Below, one piece after another: positions 3,947 to 5,269 of a stretch of 5,269 nucleotides of DNA. Every line of letters begins with the position of its first letter. The stretch's first letter is position 1. The stretch lies in contig JAFLDQ010000203.1 in assembly GCA_017302355.1 (NCBI GenBank), positions 1 to 5,269 of the forward strand, read 5' to 3'. Under the pieces are notes generated by a model that worked only from the letters and a program-made list of their open reading frames with translations, was not told where the DNA came from and did not search any database. This DNA is from Dechloromonas sp. (GTDB taxonomy: Bacteria; Pseudomonadota; Gammaproteobacteria; Burkholderiales; Rhodocyclaceae). Both the position numbers and the translations under genes were made by a program.

Positions 3947-5017
3947 GTGCACGCACACGACTGGCACGCGGCGATGGCCTGCGCCTACCTGCATGCGCAC
4001 CCGGCGGGCGGCGCGGCGAGCGTGTTCACGATCCACAATCTCGCCTACCAGGGCCTGTTCCCGCACGACGACTGCGCGCTGCTCGGCCTGTCGTCGCGCT
4101 ACCTGTCGCCGTCGGCGCTCGAGTTCCACGGCCAGCTGTCGTTCATGAAGGCCGGGCTGAAGTTCGCCGACCGCATCACCACCGTCAGCCCGGGCTATGC
4201 ACGCGAGATCGCGACGCACGAGTTCGGCGTCGGCCTGGAGGGCGTGATCCGCGGCCGCGGCAGCGACGTCTCGGGCATCCTGAACGGCATCGACACCGGC
4301 GTGTGGAACCCGGCCGCCGACAGCGCGCTGGCCGCACCCTACGACGCCGAACGCCCGGAGGGCAAGGCGCGCAACAAGGCGGCGCTGCAGCAGCAGTACG
4401 GCCTGCAGGAGCACGGCGACGCGCCGCTGTTCGGCGTGGTGTCGCGGCTGACGGCGCAGAAGGGGCTGGACCTGGTGCTCGCGGCGCTGCCCGACCTGGT
4501 GCGCATGGGCGCCCAGCTGGTCGTGCAGGGCTCCGGCGACGCCGGCCTCGAGGCCGCGCTGCGCAACGCCGGGGCGGCGCACCCGGGGCGGGTGGCCGTG
4601 CACCTGGGCTACGACGAATCCGGCGCGCACCGGCTGATCGCCGGCGCCGACGTGATCCTGGTGCCGTCGCGCTTCGAGCCCTGCGGCCTGACGCAGATGT
4701 ACGGCCTGCGTTACGGCACCGTGCCGCTGGTGCGCCGCGTCGGCGGCCTGGCCGACACGGTGCGCGACGCCGGCAGCGCCGAGAGCCCGGCGCCCGACGG
4801 CAACGGCTTCGTCTTCGAGGCGGCGACCCCGCAAGCGCTGCTCGACGCCGCCTGGCGCGCGGTCGAGTGGTACCGGCAACCCCTGGCCTGGCGGACGCTG
4901 ATGCGCCGCGGCATGGTGGAGGACCTGTCGTGGGACGGGCCGGCACGGCGCTACCTGGGCTTGTACGAGCAGTTGATCGGCAGCCGACGCGACGAGACCG
5001 CAGGCGCGGCCGGATGA
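3938..5017 (+). pseudogene. glgA: Glycogen synthase, C-terminal three-quarters (5' end lost at a junction)
   Basis: The frame matches bacterial ADP-glucose-dependent glycogen synthase (GT5 family, GT-B fold), which extends alpha-1,4-glucan. Recognisable sequence starts at [13 protein letters not shown]. Counting Val 3947-3949 as residue 1, landmarks are: HAHDWH (2-7); [14 protein letters not shown] (25-38); [12 protein letters not shown] (60-71); [12 protein letters not shown] (109-120); [12 protein letters not shown] (166-177), whose Arg167 and Lys172 match E. coli Arg300 and Lys305; and [13 protein letters not shown] (241-253), whose Glu244 matches Glu377. These three keep the E. coli spacing. 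The roughly 150 N-terminal residues, including the KxGGL ADP-glucose-binding motif near the start of the family, are missing, so the product should be inactive. A GTG at 3947 could formally start a 356-residue protein but has no ribosome site and lies inside a conserved strand. Upstream DNA is the reverse-strand MFS gene. The C-terminus is intact. Confidence 0.85.
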
Positions 5018-5073
5018 GCCGCGCGCCGCCGCGCGAAGAGCGACCCCCGACCTCGATGGAGCAGACGGAATGA
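5014..5073 (+). CDS. Doubtful 19-codon ORF linking glgA to the next gene
   Basis: ATG at 5014 overlaps the glgA stop (ATGA), and its own TGA (5071-5073) overlaps the ATG of the next gene in the same way. The peptide [19 protein letters not shown] is hydrophilic and matches nothing I know. The double ATGA chain suggests possible translational coupling, but such short overlaps arise readily by chance and no separate ribosome site is clear for it. It may simply be a 52-nt spacer. Confidence 0.2.
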   Translation: MSRAPPREERPPTSMEQTE

Positions 5074-5269
5074 CACGCATGCTGTTGCGGGCCAGGCGCC
5101 CGTGCGGGCTGCTCGGGTTGGCGCCGATGCTGCTGGCGATCGGCGTGCGCGCCGGCGGCCAGTCTCACGTCGGGCCGCTCGCGGTCGGCACGGTGCTGCA
5201 GGGGGCAGCGGCGGTGATGGTCGCCGGCTGCCTGGCCTACGTCGCCGCGCTCGCCGAACGCCGCCCTTG
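5070..5269 (+). CDS. Small membrane protein of unknown function, N-terminal part (runs off right edge)
   Basis: ATG 5070 has GGAG at 5058-5061, 8 nt upstream, and stays open to the window end (66 codons). After a basic start ([11 protein letters not shown]) there are two hydrophobic stretches: CGLLGLAPMLLAIGV (about residues 12-26) and VGPLAVGTVLQGAAAVMVAG with the following CLAYVAAL (about 34-61). The loop between them and the end (AERRP) carry charge. This suggests at least two membrane helices. The gene follows glgA in the same direction and is probably in its operon, but I recognise no glycogen-metabolism family. An alternative start at the second Met (5079) is possible. Confidence 0.55.
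   Translation, partial: MTRMLLRARRPCGLLGLAPMLLAIGVRAGGQSHVGPLAVGTVLQGAAAVMVAGCLAYVAALAERRP

Noticed and set aside
3350..5080. A single 576-residue minus-strand open frame as one protein
   Set aside because: Only the last ~198 residues look like an MFS protein. The rest is Arg/Ala/Gly/Gln-rich, lies exactly antisense to well-conserved glgA, and stays open because of GC-rich codon structure.
1..5269. CRISPR array, tRNA or rRNA genes
   Set aside because: No regularly spaced direct repeats, no cloverleaf with a CCA/T-arm pattern and no rRNA-like stretches were seen on either strand.

Overview
This is a GC-rich window, most likely from a betaproteobacterium (Rhodocyclales or Burkholderiales type). 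That placement is an inference from protein resemblance and codon use, not from a marker gene. It reads as a mosaic: core-type genes at both ends and a short, less GC-rich array of integron gene cassettes in the middle.

Left part (1-1291). The minus strand carries the N-terminal 258 residues of a NarX/NarQ-like sensor histidine kinase: two membrane segments, a nitrate-sensor P-box-like motif and a HAMP domain. It runs off the left edge. Upstream of it on the same strand is a good intrinsic terminator (852-883), and before that a tiny zinc-ribbon-like gene (934-1085) that is intact only if one base is restored in a T run. The rest, up to 1291, holds no convincing gene.

Centre (1292-2829). Three sites with the architecture of integron attC recombination sites (RYYYAAC ... 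GTTRRRY outer cores with inner inverted repeats) lie at 1292-1374, 1769-1837 and 2394-2459. They bound two complete cassettes, each with one plus-strand gene of unknown function (120 aa with a TTG start; 182 aa), and the beginning of a third cassette that encodes a 105-aa lipoprotein. No integrase gene is visible, so within the window this is a CALIN-like array (cluster of attC sites lacking an integron integrase). The third cassette has no recognisable attC. Its downstream side is replaced by the C-terminal remnant of a REP-associated (Y1-type) tyrosine transposase on the minus strand.

Right part (2950-5269). The minus strand holds a complete small sirohydrochlorin cobaltochelatase gene (cbiX), placed 4 nt after the 3' half of an MFS transporter gene. 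At about 3938-3948 the MFS gene stops being recognisable. At the same point, on the plus strand, glycogen synthase (glgA) begins abruptly at its internal HAHDWH motif, lacking roughly its first 150 residues. Two genes broken at one point suggest a rearrangement or a chimeric assembly join. After glgA come a doubtful 19-codon ORF and the start of a small membrane protein, chained by ATGA stop/start overlaps.

The features most worth following up are the orphan cassette array with three unassigned cassette proteins and the double-truncation junction at about 3945.
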